A stretch of 64,000 nt of DNA from JADKCL01 sp046329055 (GTDB taxonomy: Bacteria > Bacteroidota > Bacteroidia > J057 > JADKCL01): contig JAXLVK010000005.1 of assembly GCA_046329055.1 (NCBI GenBank), forward strand, positions 1 through 64,000, in the 5' to 3' direction. Positions 1 to 8,481 of this stretch are shown piece after piece. Below the pieces are notes generated by a model that was given only the letters and a program-made list of their open reading frames with translations, was not told the origin of the DNA and did no database searches. How positions within the stretch are numbered: the first letter of the stretch is position 1; the number at the start of each line of letters is the position of its first letter. The translations under genes and the position numbers were made by a program.

Positions 1-2
1 CA

Positions 3-257
3 ACCCGGCGCAAGCGCTACTTCATGCGCAGCTCCTCCCACTTCAATCGCCTCTATCACAAGCTGCAAATCCAAAAGGACGTGAAATACGCCCTGCGGCG
101 CGACACGCACCCGGTGATCCCGAAGCTGTTCGGTGACCATCTCGTGGCCCTGGGTTCGCAGTATCAGCTGGAGTTCGAGATCAAGGCCAAGCGGCAGGCG
201 GAACTCCGCGCCAAGGCGGCCGAGGAATCCGAGCAGCAGCAGGTCAAGACCAATTGA
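3..257 (+). CDS. C-terminal part of an unidentified protein (5' truncated)
   Basis: An open frame enters from the left edge and ends at TGA 255-257, giving about 84 visible residues. The piece is basic at first (KRYFMR) and ends in a charged, Ala/Glu/Gln-rich helix that is probably disordered or coiled. I see no recognisable domain, signal peptide or membrane segment in this fragment. An internal ATG at 24 exists, but the frame is open to the window edge, so the true start is most likely upstream. It lies 27 bp before the rlmI-like gene on the same strand and could be co-transcribed with it. Function is unknown. Confidence 0.55.
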   Translation, partial: TRRKRYFMRSSSHFNRLYHKLQIQKDVKYALRRDTHPVIPKLFGDHLVALGSQYQLEFEIKAKRQAELRAKAAEESEQQQVKTN

Positions 258-284
258 CTGTAGTTCAGCCCTATTTTTCGATCG

Positions 285-1451
285 ATGAACTATCCCCAAC
301 TCATTCTCAAATCGGGGCGTGACCGCTCTGTGCGCAACCGGCATCCTTGGATCTTCTCTGGAGCTGTCAAGCAACGGCCCTCCGGAGTAGGGGAGGGGGC
401 GATCGTGGCGGTCGTGACCAATGACGGCGAGGTGCTCGGGCTCGGGCATTATGCGCCGCAGGCGACGCTCATTTGCCGGATGTTCCATTTCGGGAAGGAG
501 CAGGTCGGGGTGAATGCCGAATTCTGGCACCACAAGCTGCAAGCGGCATTGGACTACCGTCGGCGGGTGATCGATCTGCAAGGCACGACGGGCTACCGAT
601 TGGTCCACGCCGAAGGAGATGGGCTGCCGGGAATCATCATTGACATTTATGGGGATGCGGCTTCGGTGCAATTGCGGACGGCTGGCACTGCGGCATTGGC
701 GGGGACGGTGCAGGGATTCCTGCAGTCGGCCTTGGGCATCAAGCATGTTTACCTGCGCACGGAGGCCAAGGAAGATGCCGATGGCTCATGGGTGCTGGGC
801 GAAGGCGGGGAGCGGACATTCCAGGAAAATGGCCTGAGTTTCCATGTGGACATCGCGACTGGGCAGAAGACGGGATTTTTCCTGGATCAGCGCGACAACA
901 AGGCTCTGCTCATGGGTCACGCGCGCGGTCGGCGGGTGCTGAATGCCTTTTCGTATAGCGGGGCATTTTCCGTGTACGCATTGGCGGGAGGAGCAGCCTC
1001 CGTGGACTCCGTCGATATCAGCGCAGCTGCCGCAGAAATGGCCAATCGCAACGTCGCCTTGAATTTTGGGGAGCATGCAGCGCACAAGGCCGTGAAGGCC
1101 GACGCCTTCAAGTTCCTCGCGGACATGCAGCAGGGTGCCTACGACTTGATCATTTTGGATCCTCCGGCATTCACCAAGCACATCTCAACCGTGCAGAAGG
1201 CTGCCCGCGGCTACAAGGAAATCAACCTCAAGGCCATGCAGCGCATCGCGCCGGGAGGCTTGCTGTTTACCTATTCCTGCTCGCAGCACGTGGACACGGA
1301 CCTCTTCCGCAAGATCGTGTTCGGGGCAGCAGCCGACGCCGGCCGTGAGGTGCGGATCGTGCATCAAATGACGCAAGCACCCGACCATCCGGTGAGCATC
1401 TTCCATCCCGAAGGAGAATACCTCAAGGGGCTTTGCCTGTACGTGGAATAG
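285..1451 (+). CDS. rlmI: Class I SAM-dependent rRNA (cytosine-C5) methyltransferase, RlmI-like
   Basis: The 388-residue product has the length and order of the RlmI/YccW family. An N-terminal PUA-like domain occupies about residues 5-75. A central linker carries GQKTGFFLDQR at about 193-203. The Rossmann methyltransferase domain has motif I NAFSYSGAFSVYA (220-232), motif IV DPPAF (292-296) and a YSCSQHV segment (330-336) whose Cys is the expected catalytic nucleophile. Known members methylate C5 of a cytosine in 23S rRNA (C1962 in E. coli); the exact target here is inferred. The protein should be cytosolic. A perfect hairpin follows the stop. No missing key residues were seen. Confidence 0.88.
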   Translation: MNYPQLILKSGRDRSVRNRHPWIFSGAVKQRPSGVGEGAIVAVVTNDGEVLGLGHYAPQATLICRMFHFGKEQVGVNAEFWHHKLQAALDYRRRVIDLQGTTGYRLVHAEGDGLPGIIIDIYGDAASVQLRTAGTAALAGTVQGFLQSALGIKHVYLRTEAKEDADGSWVLGEGGERTFQENGLSFHVDIATGQKTGFFLDQRDNKALLMGHARGRRVLNAFSYSGAFSVYALAGGAASVDSVDISAAAAEMANRNVALNFGEHAAHKAVKADAFKFLADMQQGAYDLIILDPPAFTKHISTVQKAARGYKEINLKAMQRIAPGGLLFTYSCSQHVDTDLFRKIVFGAAADAGREVRIVHQMTQAPDHPVSIFHPEGEYLKGLCLYVE

Positions 1452-1471
1452 CCGCCTGAATGTACATCATG

Positions 1472-1494
1472 GATCAGGGCAGCGCGCCCTGATC
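1472..1494 (+). terminator. Hairpin downstream of rlmI-like gene
   Basis: A 9-bp perfect inverted repeat (GATCAGGGC / GCCCTGATC) with a 5-nt loop lies 21 bp after the stop codon. There is no U-run directly after it, so it may be a weak or non-canonical terminator or an mRNA 3'-end stabiliser. Confidence 0.5.
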
Positions 1495-1517
1495 AGCATC
1501 AACGCCACATTTTGATC

Positions 1518-1571
1518 TTGCCACCAAGGCACCATGCACTATTGCAACGCACCTTGATGCCTTGGTGGCAA
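1518..1571. repeat. Long intergenic palindrome (14-bp arms)
   Basis: The arms TTGCCACCAAGGCA (1518-1531) and TGCCTTGGTGGCAA (1558-1571) are perfectly complementary, with a 26-nt loop. The element sits between two convergent genes. It could be a bidirectional terminator or a copy of a dispersed palindromic repeat. The rest of the 1452-1621 gap shows no gene. Confidence 0.6.
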
Positions 1572-1621
1572 TGAATCTATTGTTCTCAATTCTCATACCC
1601 ACTTGAATCCACTTGAGGGAC

Positions 1622-1876
1622 TCAGTCTGCTACCACGGCAATCTCTTCGGGGAGCCTGATCGAGTAGATGATCTTGCGCACCGTGTCAAACTGCAGGTAG
1701 GGGTAAGCTTCCAAAAGGGCGTCGATTGCGTCTTGGCTTTTGAGTCCGCGGCGACGCATCATCTTGTACTCACGCTTGATTTCGAAGTCACGCAAGACTT
1801 TACGATTGATCAAGTTGAGATCAAGCAATACGCGAAACAGATCATCGGGCAAGATCTGACGAATTGGATTACTCAT
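1622..1876 (-). CDS. Small conserved-looking protein of unknown function (84 aa)
   Basis: I chose the ATG at 1876 because it is preceded by a very strong Shine-Dalgarno (AAGGAGGG, about 7 nt upstream), which is unusual in Bacteroidota. A longer reading from 1930 is open but has no such site. The product is helical and charged. It begins MSNPIRQILPDDL, contains a basic segment with MMRRRGLKSQDAI, and ends EEIAVVAD. I see no signal peptide, TM segment or cysteine motif. The helical DAIDALLEAYPYLQ segment could be part of a small DNA- or RNA-binding fold, but this is a guess. Function is not recognised. Confidence 0.65.
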   Translation of the reverse strand: MSNPIRQILPDDLFRVLLDLNLINRKVLRDFEIKREYKMMRRRGLKSQDAIDALLEAYPYLQFDTVRKIIYSIRLPEEIAVVAD

Positions 1877-1969
1877 TTTTATACCCTCCTTTAATGTTCT
1901 AGTGTACCGAAACTTAAAGGTAGAGATCAAGCATAGTTACCTTTTAGATTAATCAAACAAGACTGTTAT

Positions 1970-3550
1970 TCAAAAGGTAAATCCTATCGTCATGTACAAA
2001 TTGTTGGAGCTAATCTTATTAATCAATTCGGGCGAATACGCATTCACGTCCGGCAGTGTGTAGAGCAATCTGCGATCAGCAGACGTCTCATGTACAAATG
2101 CAAGGTCAAGATAGAAGCTTTTTTGTTTAATTCCAAGTCCGAGCGAAAAAAGCTGTTTTCCACCCACAAGTTTTTTCACGTCGTTGCTGGGATACTCGAA
2201 ATAGTTCAGGTAGGCTTTCTTCAGAATCGAGCCATACTGTGCTATTCCCGCTCTCGCACGACCCGGACCGAACCGCAACTCGCCACCGAGGCGCAGATTG
2301 ATGGCCCCGGCAAAGAGATCGCGCATGGCGTCGTTCTCGGTGCGGAAGCTGTAATAATAGGTGCTGCCTTGCTTGGCGCTGGACTTGTATTTGGCGGTGG
2401 AGTAGTCCGTGTAGTCGATGTCAGCTGTGATGAACCCGCGCTTTCCAAACAGCGCCATGCCTCCCACGGTGACCTTGAAAGGCGTGGTGAGGTTGTAGCT
2501 GAACACGCCCTCGGAGTCCTCTCCCTTTTCCTTGGGGCTGGGGTCGCCATCCAGGTAGCCGATGATGCTCGCATAGTAGCTGTCGGTCATGTTGTAGATG
2601 GTGGGCGTGGATACGCTGAGGCCAACTCGCAGGAAGTCCGTGGGCTTGCCGATCACACCGACCCGCAGGTTGATGCCCGAGCCCCGGGTGGTGAAGCCAT
2701 TCACAAAGGTGGAGCTGGTATAGGGCGTGCTGTCGTTGTTCCAGCTGTTGTGCAGGTTGTTGATGTCGTTTTCGAGGAACGTCATCTCAGTGGTGTAGCG
2801 GATGTCCTGTATGCCAAGGGATCCGCCGAAGTAGATTTTGTCATTGACATTGCCTGCGAAGCCGACGTTCCACTCATTTGTCCTGCCGATCTCGGTGATG
2901 TCCACGCTTTGCATCACTGAGCCGCCATCGCCCGCGCCGATGTAGTTGCCGTCTTGCCCGGAGGTGTCGATGGCATACGCCCACCATGCTTGCCCTGCGT
3001 AGCCGCCATCCGCATCCAGTTCGGCGGCGGTATAGCCATTGGCGAGGCCAGCGAAGTATTGGGTGATGGAGTTTTGGTTGTTGTAGGCCTCGATGCGGGT
3101 GTTTCGACCGAGCTGCGCGGTCTGGTTCAGGCCCACTGTGAAGGCGTAGGACTTCAGGCCTTTTTCGGATTCCTCAAGGGTGCGCGTGCTCGAGTTCCAC
3201 TTGTTCACGCGACCTGCATAGACGTAGCCGATGTTGGTGAAGCCGAACTTGCTGTAGCTGTTGGCGGCGTTTTCCCCGAGGTACGTGGAGTTGTTGTGGT
3301 TGAGCCGCAGGCCGGGAGTGATCATGAAATCACTCTTGCGGTACAGCCCGAGCCCGGCAGGATTGAGGTAAGCCGCACTGTAATCCGCCCCCATTGCAGA
3401 TGCGGCACCTCCGAGGCCCAATACGCGGGCGGTGCCCACCGAGCTGGGCGTCATGTAGCGGAAAGCATCGGTCTCATTTTGCCCCTGGAGCGAGGCCGCA
3501 GTTCCAAGCAATGCAAGCAATAGGCCAATGGCCGATCCTCTGAACGTCAT
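1970..3550 (-). CDS. Outer-membrane beta-barrel protein, OmpP1/FadL-like ('hemin receptor' type)
   Basis: The 526-residue product has a signal peptide (about residues 1-23, cleaved near LQGQ). A motif-rich N-terminus resembles Bacteroidota proteins annotated as OmpP1/FadL/TodX-like or 'hemin receptor': DAFRYMTPSSVGTARVLGLGG followed by an NPAGLGLY segment. Alternating aromatic/hydrophobic strands run through to a C-terminal strand ending in Phe (YMTIGFTF), as expected for an outer-membrane barrel. The family imports hydrophobic compounds, but the substrate here is unknown. The gene lies 12 bp downstream of the Tyr-rich lipoprotein gene on the same strand, so the two probably form an operon, divergent from proS. 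Confidence 0.8.
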   Translation of the reverse strand: MTFRGSAIGLLLALLGTAASLQGQNETDAFRYMTPSSVGTARVLGLGGAASAMGADYSAAYLNPAGLGLYRKSDFMITPGLRLNHNNSTYLGENAANSYSKFGFTNIGYVYAGRVNKWNSSTRTLEESEKGLKSYAFTVGLNQTAQLGRNTRIEAYNNQNSITQYFAGLANGYTAAELDADGGYAGQAWWAYAIDTSGQDGNYIGAGDGGSVMQSVDITEIGRTNEWNVGFAGNVNDKIYFGGSLGIQDIRYTTEMTFLENDINNLHNSWNNDSTPYTSSTFVNGFTTRGSGINLRVGVIGKPTDFLRVGLSVSTPTIYNMTDSYYASIIGYLDGDPSPKEKGEDSEGVFSYNLTTPFKVTVGGMALFGKRGFITADIDYTDYSTAKYKSSAKQGSTYYYSFRTENDAMRDLFAGAINLRLGGELRFGPGRARAGIAQYGSILKKAYLNYFEYPSNDVKKLVGGKQLFSLGLGIKQKSFYLDLAFVHETSADRRLLYTLPDVNAYSPELINKISSNNLYMTIGFTF

Positions 3551-3562
3551 CTTGGACTGAAA

Positions 3563-4876
3563 TTAGCGAGGCCTGTGACTGCCGCCGCCACTGTTGTGGC
3601 TGGGGGAAGAATTGGAAGGGGCCGACGGAGCTGAGTAGGTCGGGCGCGAAGGCGCGGACTCATAGCTGCGTGACGGCTGACTGTAGTTCTCGCGCGGACG
3701 GCTGTAGCTGTCATTCGAGTTGTTGTTGCTCGGACGGCTATAAGTGTCGTTGGATGGGCGAGAATAGGTGTCGTTCGAAGGGCGCGTATGGGTGTCGTTC
3801 GACGGCCTGGTATAGGTGTCGTTGGACGGACGCGAGTAGGTGTCGTTGCTGTTGTCCATCCGGGGACGGGAATAATTCGTCTTGGGATTGGACTCCGTAT
3901 TGTTCGGTTGGGAATAGGTCGGGCGGTCCACGCCTTGGTTGGTGCGGCCGGTGAGGCCAGTGTTGTTGACAGGCTTGGATTCGACTTCGGAGTTGCCGAT
4001 CGGGCGGCTAGGGCCAGTGTTGAGCGGGTAGTTGCCTTGGTACGGGCGGGTCGAGCGTGGGTTCAGCACGGGCTGATTGCCAGGACGGCCCGAAGTATTC
4101 AGGCTGCTCATATTGGTGCGGGGAGCAACCGGCACGTTGGAAGCGGTGCTGCCGCCATTGCCAAACCAGGTTCCGCCGCCGTAGTAGCCGGGGGCGCCGC
4201 AGTAGCCATTGTAACCGTAGTAGTTGCCGTAGCCCCCGTAACCGCCACCATAGTAGCCGCCACCGTAGCCATAGCCGTATCCGTAGGAATTGTAATAGCT
4301 GGGATAGCCGTAACCGATGGACCAGTAGCTACCGGTTCCGTACCAAGGCTGATTCCAGTAAAACTGTTGCGGGTAATAGTAGTAGCCTGGATTGCCCCAA
4401 CTGGAAGTCCATGCATAACTCGGGCCGTTGTAGGAATAGGGGTCATACCACCATGGACTGTTTTGGTAATAGCCCCATGTCGGGGTATTCATCGCATAGT
4501 AAGGGTCGTAGGAAAAGTAGGGATCGTAGTAGTTCCAAGTATTGTTGTTGAAACGGCGCATCTGACGGGAATAGTAATAGTCGTCGTCAGCATACGGGTC
4601 GCGGTCATAGGCGCTTTCCGTCTCGGCATTCTTCTCCGCCAATCCTTGGTCGTAGTCGTAGGAAGAATTGGAGGCAGGCTCGTCAGCTGTTTCCTCGGCA
4701 CGGGCAGCCTCGGCACGCTTGCGACTTTCAGCGGCGGCGAGATCCTCGACACGCTGGTCCTCCTTGTTGAAATACACGTCATCCACCTCCTTGGAGGCAG
4801 TGGCTGTCCGGGTTCCGGAGCAACTGGCAAGTGCCAAGGTGGCGGCTGCCATCACTGTCAAAATGCGCGTTTTCAT
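3563..4876 (-). CDS. Lipoprotein with Tyr/Gly/Asn-rich low-complexity domain and octapeptide repeats
   Basis: I chose the start at 4876 because GGGAAGGG precedes it and it opens directly with a lipoprotein signal (MKTRILT..., lipobox LASC, Cys 19). The roughly 437-residue product has a Glu/Ala-rich charged segment, then a long Tyr/Gly/Pro/Asn-rich stretch (about residues 95-250). Near-perfect repeats of the type NDTYSRPS follow (DNA about 3700-3860). The end is Ser/His/Gly-rich. It looks secreted or surface-exposed, disordered and possibly adhesive or self-associating. No enzyme domain is visible. It is followed 12 bp later by a FadL-like barrel gene and is divergent from proS. I recall similar neighbourhoods in other Bacteroidota, but cannot verify that here. 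Confidence 0.75.
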   Translation of the reverse strand: MKTRILTVMAAATLALASCSGTRTATASKEVDDVYFNKEDQRVEDLAAAESRKRAEAARAEETADEPASNSSYDYDQGLAEKNAETESAYDRDPYADDDYYYSRQMRRFNNNTWNYYDPYFSYDPYYAMNTPTWGYYQNSPWWYDPYSYNGPSYAWTSSWGNPGYYYYPQQFYWNQPWYGTGSYWSIGYGYPSYYNSYGYGYGYGGGYYGGGYGGYGNYYGYNGYCGAPGYYGGGTWFGNGGSTASNVPVAPRTNMSSLNTSGRPGNQPVLNPRSTRPYQGNYPLNTGPSRPIGNSEVESKPVNNTGLTGRTNQGVDRPTYSQPNNTESNPKTNYSRPRMDNSNDTYSRPSNDTYTRPSNDTHTRPSNDTYSRPSNDTYSRPSNNNSNDSYSRPRENYSQPSRSYESAPSRPTYSAPSAPSNSSPSHNSGGGSHRPR

Positions 4877-5013
4877 ATCCCTTCCCTCATTTAAAATTTT
4901 CACGATTCTACGATTCTAACTAAATTTGGCGCTCTTCTGAAAGCCGTGCATAAAGTTACGCATGCGCCTCTGAATAAGTAAAATTAAGCAAAAATTATAC
5001 CACATTCCACGCC

Positions 5014-6492
5014 ATGTCCCAGAAGCTACCTACGCGCGCCGAGGATTATTCCCAGTGGTACATCGAAATCGTCAAAAGGGCTGAATTGGCCCAGAACTCA
5101 CCCACTCGCGGCTGCATGGTCATCCGACCTTACGGGTACAGCATCTGGGAGAAAATGCAGGGTCAGTTGGACAAGATGTTCAAGGATACTGGACACGTCA
5201 ACGCCTATTTTCCCCTGCTCATCCCCAAGTCCTTCCTGAGCCGTGAGGCCCAGCACGTGGACGGCTTCGCGATGGAGTGTGCCGTGGTCACCCACCACCG
5301 CCTCAAGCGCAACGCCGCCGGAACCGGCGTGGAAGTCGATCCCGAGGCGAAATTGGAGGAGGAATACGTCATCCGCCCCACCTCTGAGACCATCATTTGG
5401 GACACCTACAAGGATTGGATCCAATCCTACCGTGACCTGCCCCTGCTCATCAATCAGTGGGCCAACGTCATGCGTTGGGAAATGCGTCCCCGCCTCTTCC
5501 TCCGCACCGCCGAATTCCTCTGGCAGGAGGGCCATACCGCCCATGCGAGCGCTGAGGAGGCCGTCGAGGAGACCATGAAGATGCTCGATGTGTATGCCAA
5601 GTTCGCCGAGGAATTCCTCGCGATTCCGGTCATCCGGGGCATGAAGCCTGAGCACGAGAAATTCCCCGGAGCAGTCGATACCTACTGCATCGAGGCCATG
5701 ATGCAGGACGGCAAGGCCCTCCAAGCCGGAACGAGCCACTTCTTGGGCCAAAACTTCGCGAAGGCATTCGACGTGACCTTCCTCGACTCCACCAATACCC
5801 GCGACTACGTCTGGGCAACCTCTTGGGGCGTGTCCACCCGCTTGGTCGGTGCCCTCATCATGGCGCACAGCGACGACGAGGGCTTGGTCCTGCCGCCCAC
5901 CGTCGCCCCCATCCAAGTCGTGATCATCCCCCTGGCCAACAAGCCTGAGGAAAAGGAAGCAGTCGGCAAGGCTGTCAAGAACCTGGAGGCCCACCTTCGC
6001 GACAATGGCATCCGTGTCAAAGTCGATGACGATGACAGCAAGCGACCCGGCTGGAAATTCGCCGAATGGGAACTCAAGGGCGTGCCCGTGCGCATCGTGC
6101 TGGGTGCCCGCGACTTGCAAAATCGCGTGCTCGAAATCGCCCGCCGCGACACCAAGACCAAGGAAAGTGTGCCCATGGAGGGCTCGCTCACCTATATCCA
6201 AAACCTGCTCGCGGACATCCAAAATGGCCTGTTCGAAAAGGCCAAGGCCCACCGCGAGACGAATCTCCACACTGTCGATAGCTACGATGAATTCAAGCGC
6301 ATCGTGAGCAGCGACGCAGGCGGTTTTGTCTATGCCCACTGGGACGGCACGACCGAAACTGCAAATGCCATCAAGGAGGAAACCAAGGCGACCATTCGCT
6401 GCATCCCCATGAACAACCCCCAAGAGGACGGCGTCTGCATCTACTCCGGCAAGCCCTCGAAGCAGCGTGTGATCTTCGCAATGGCCTATTGA
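5014..6492 (+). CDS. proS: Prolyl-tRNA synthetase (archaeal/eukaryal-like type)
   Basis: This class II aminoacyl-tRNA synthetase charges tRNA-Pro with proline. The 492-residue length fits the form without the bacterial editing insertion. Visible features are TSETIIWDTYKDW (about 123-135), the motif 2 region MRWEMRPRLFLRT (153-165) with QEGHTAH after it, GTSHFLGQNFAKAF (239-252), and motif 3 GVSTRLVGALIMAH (272-285). An anticodon-binding domain and a C-terminal zinc-like/ProRS domain follow. The protein ends in a terminal Tyr (FAMAY), a known hallmark of this type. The next gene starts within 20 bp on the same strand. No key residue appears missing. Confidence 0.97.
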   Translation: MSQKLPTRAEDYSQWYIEIVKRAELAQNSPTRGCMVIRPYGYSIWEKMQGQLDKMFKDTGHVNAYFPLLIPKSFLSREAQHVDGFAMECAVVTHHRLKRNAAGTGVEVDPEAKLEEEYVIRPTSETIIWDTYKDWIQSYRDLPLLINQWANVMRWEMRPRLFLRTAEFLWQEGHTAHASAEEAVEETMKMLDVYAKFAEEFLAIPVIRGMKPEHEKFPGAVDTYCIEAMMQDGKALQAGTSHFLGQNFAKAFDVTFLDSTNTRDYVWATSWGVSTRLVGALIMAHSDDEGLVLPPTVAPIQVVIIPLANKPEEKEAVGKAVKNLEAHLRDNGIRVKVDDDDSKRPGWKFAEWELKGVPVRIVLGARDLQNRVLEIARRDTKTKESVPMEGSLTYIQNLLADIQNGLFEKAKAHRETNLHTVDSYDEFKRIVSSDAGGFVYAHWDGTTETANAIKEETKATIRCIPMNNPQEDGVCIYSGKPSKQRVIFAMAY

Positions 6493-6509
6493 TGAAAAGA
6501 TTGTCAGCT

Positions 6510-7445
6510 ATGAAAACCCTGAAGCAATTTTCTTGGACCTTGATGTTGGGGGCTGCATTGCTCGCCACTCAGTCCTGCAATGACCCCAAGAATGGGGGCG
6601 GCAATGGCACCGATACCACCAAGACGGATACCACGCCGCCGCCACCGCAGACCGTCGCCCCGGAATTCAACAGTCCGGAAGGCGTTGCGAGCGACGGTGA
6701 GTTCATCTACGTGTCCAATGTGGGGGTGAAACTCGAGCCACAGGCCAAGGACGGAGACGGCCGCATCATGAAGCTGAACATGGCCGCGACCGAATGGATC
6801 GACAAGGACAAGTGGGCTGCCATCAAGCTCGATGCCCCCAAAGGAATGGCCATCATCGGTAAGCGTCTGTTTGTGACCGACATCGACCGTGTCGTGGAGA
6901 TCGACCTCAAGAAGGTGGAGCAAAGCCACGTCTATGACTTCAGCCGCTTCAATGCCCACTTCCTGAATGACTTGGCGGTGAAAAATGACAGCACCCTGCT
7001 GGTTTCAGCCACCGATCTCAACGCCATTTTTCAGATCAACCTGAAGGATCAGAACTTCGAGAAGATCAAGACGGGTGAGCTCAATGGCCCCAACGGCCTC
7101 GTGTATGACAGCGAGTCCAACAAGATTTACTGTGTGGAATACGGCTCCGACGCCAAGCCGAAGGGCCGTGTCCTCGCCATCGACGGCAATACGGGTGCCA
7201 CCAAGCAGGTCGGCAAGCACACGGGCGGCTTGGATGGTGCGGCATTCGCTGCGGACGGCTCATTGCTGGTCAGTGACTGGAATGCAGCCCATGTGGAACG
7301 GATTGCCATCCCCGGCGGTACGGTGACCGAGGTGGCGAGCGACTCCATCAAGGGGCCTGCTGACTTCTATTACCATGTCCCAACCAAGCAGCTCTACCTG
7401 CCCCGGATGATGGAAAACCAACTCCTGATCCTGGAAGGCATTTGA
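6510..7445 (+). CDS. Lipoprotein, SMP-30/NHL-like beta-propeller
   Basis: The product is about 311 residues from ATG 6510. An in-frame ATG at 6492 overlaps the proS stop and is an alternative start. The signal MKTLKQFSWTLMLGAALLATQSC ends in a lipobox with Cys at about residue 23. A short Asn/Thr/Pro linker follows, then repeated propeller-like blades (NSPEGVASDGEFIYVSN, APKGMAIIGKRLFVTD, LNGPNGLVYDSESNKIYCVE). These resemble SMP-30/gluconolactonase or NHL-repeat proteins. It is probably anchored in the outer or inner membrane facing the periplasm. The substrate is unknown. Close spacing after proS suggests read-through transcription rather than a shared function. Confidence 0.78.
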   Translation: MKTLKQFSWTLMLGAALLATQSCNDPKNGGGNGTDTTKTDTTPPPPQTVAPEFNSPEGVASDGEFIYVSNVGVKLEPQAKDGDGRIMKLNMAATEWIDKDKWAAIKLDAPKGMAIIGKRLFVTDIDRVVEIDLKKVEQSHVYDFSRFNAHFLNDLAVKNDSTLLVSATDLNAIFQINLKDQNFEKIKTGELNGPNGLVYDSESNKIYCVEYGSDAKPKGRVLAIDGNTGATKQVGKHTGGLDGAAFAADGSLLVSDWNAAHVERIAIPGGTVTEVASDSIKGPADFYYHVPTKQLYLPRMMENQLLILEGI

Positions 7446-7472
7446 TGCATTTTTAGGTCAATCCCGAAACCG

Positions 7473-8477
7473 ATGAAAATCAAGACCATCGTTCGCGCCA
7501 TCGAGGAGTACGCCCCACCTGGGCTTGCGGAGTCCTATGACAACGTGGGCTTGATCGTCGGCGAGCCCGACGTGGAGGCAACCGGAGTCCTCATCAACTT
7601 GGATGTGACTGAGTCGATGATCGACGAAGCGGTCGAGGCAGGCTGCAACCTGATCGTCACCCATCACCCGATTTGGTTCACTGGGATCAAGCGGCTGAAC
7701 GGGGAAAACTATGTCAGCCGCATCATCCTGAAGGCGATCCGCGCCAATGTCGCCCTCTATGCCTGCCATACCAATCTGGACAATGTCGCCTATGGCGTGA
7801 ACCGCATGATCGGCTCCCGGTTGGGGATCGAGAACATGCGCGTCCTCAGCGCCAAGCGCGATCAATTGCTCAAATTGGTCTTCTACGGGCAGAAAAAGGA
7901 CATCCACCTCTGGGAGGATGCCGCCTACGCTGCTGGCGCTCGCGACTTGCGGACAAGTGAGTCCGGGCATGACGCGCGGGTGGAGTGCATTCTGCCTGCC
8001 TATAAGAAAGGTGCTGTCCTAGGTGCGTTGAAGCAAGCTGCCAATGGGGACTTGGACTACCACATCCTGCCGACTCAGGACACCGATCATGAGACGGGTT
8101 CCGGGATGATCGGTGAATTGCCCCGCCCGCTTTCGAAGGAGGAGTTCTTCGCGCTGGTGAAGGAGCGTTTCCATTGCGGCGGAATCCGATATGCCGACGC
8201 GGACATCCGTGAGGTGCGCCGGGTGGCTTGGTGCGGGGGAGCAGGCAGCTTCCTGACCGGCAATGCCATCTCCGCTGGGGCCGACGCCTTCATCACGGGG
8301 GACATCACCTACCACAAATTCTTTGACAATGAGGGCAAAATGTTGCTGCTCGACGTCGGTCATTACGAATCCGAGCAGTTTACCTCAAATCTTTTGCATG
8401 GCTTTTTGTCAAAAAGTTTTCCTAATTTTGCGGTTCGTTTGTCTAAAATAGAAACCAATCCGGTTAAGTATTACTGA
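7473..8477 (+). CDS. Nif3-like dinuclear metal centre protein (GTP cyclohydrolase I type 2 homologue)
   Basis: The 334-residue product matches the Nif3/YbgI family, which forms a toroidal hexamer with a dinuclear metal site. The metal ligands are visible: THHPIWF (His 64-65), CHTNLDNVAYGVN (His 99 and Asp 103), and the C-terminal VGHYESE segment. The middle insertion (about 130-230) is the extra domain found in many bacterial members. The biochemical role is not settled in the family, and the annotation 'GTP cyclohydrolase type 2' comes from one homologue. The gene is followed after 4 bp by the zinc-ribbon coiled-coil gene, a pairing I recall as common in Bacteroidota. Confidence 0.9.
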   Translation: MKIKTIVRAIEEYAPPGLAESYDNVGLIVGEPDVEATGVLINLDVTESMIDEAVEAGCNLIVTHHPIWFTGIKRLNGENYVSRIILKAIRANVALYACHTNLDNVAYGVNRMIGSRLGIENMRVLSAKRDQLLKLVFYGQKKDIHLWEDAAYAAGARDLRTSESGHDARVECILPAYKKGAVLGALKQAANGDLDYHILPTQDTDHETGSGMIGELPRPLSKEEFFALVKERFHCGGIRYADADIREVRRVAWCGGAGSFLTGNAISAGADAFITGDITYHKFFDNEGKMLLLDVGHYESEQFTSNLLHGFLSKSFPNFAVRLSKIETNPVKYY

Positions 8478-8481
8478 GCCT

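Noticed and set aside
3788..4894. A Val/Ile-rich 368-codon plus-strand frame
   Set aside because: It is opposite the Tyr/Gly-rich lipoprotein; its composition is the complement of those repeats.
5098..6423. A 441-codon antisense frame opposite proS
   Set aside because: It is a shadow of the proS codon pattern in GC-rich DNA; no domain, signal or promoter supports it.
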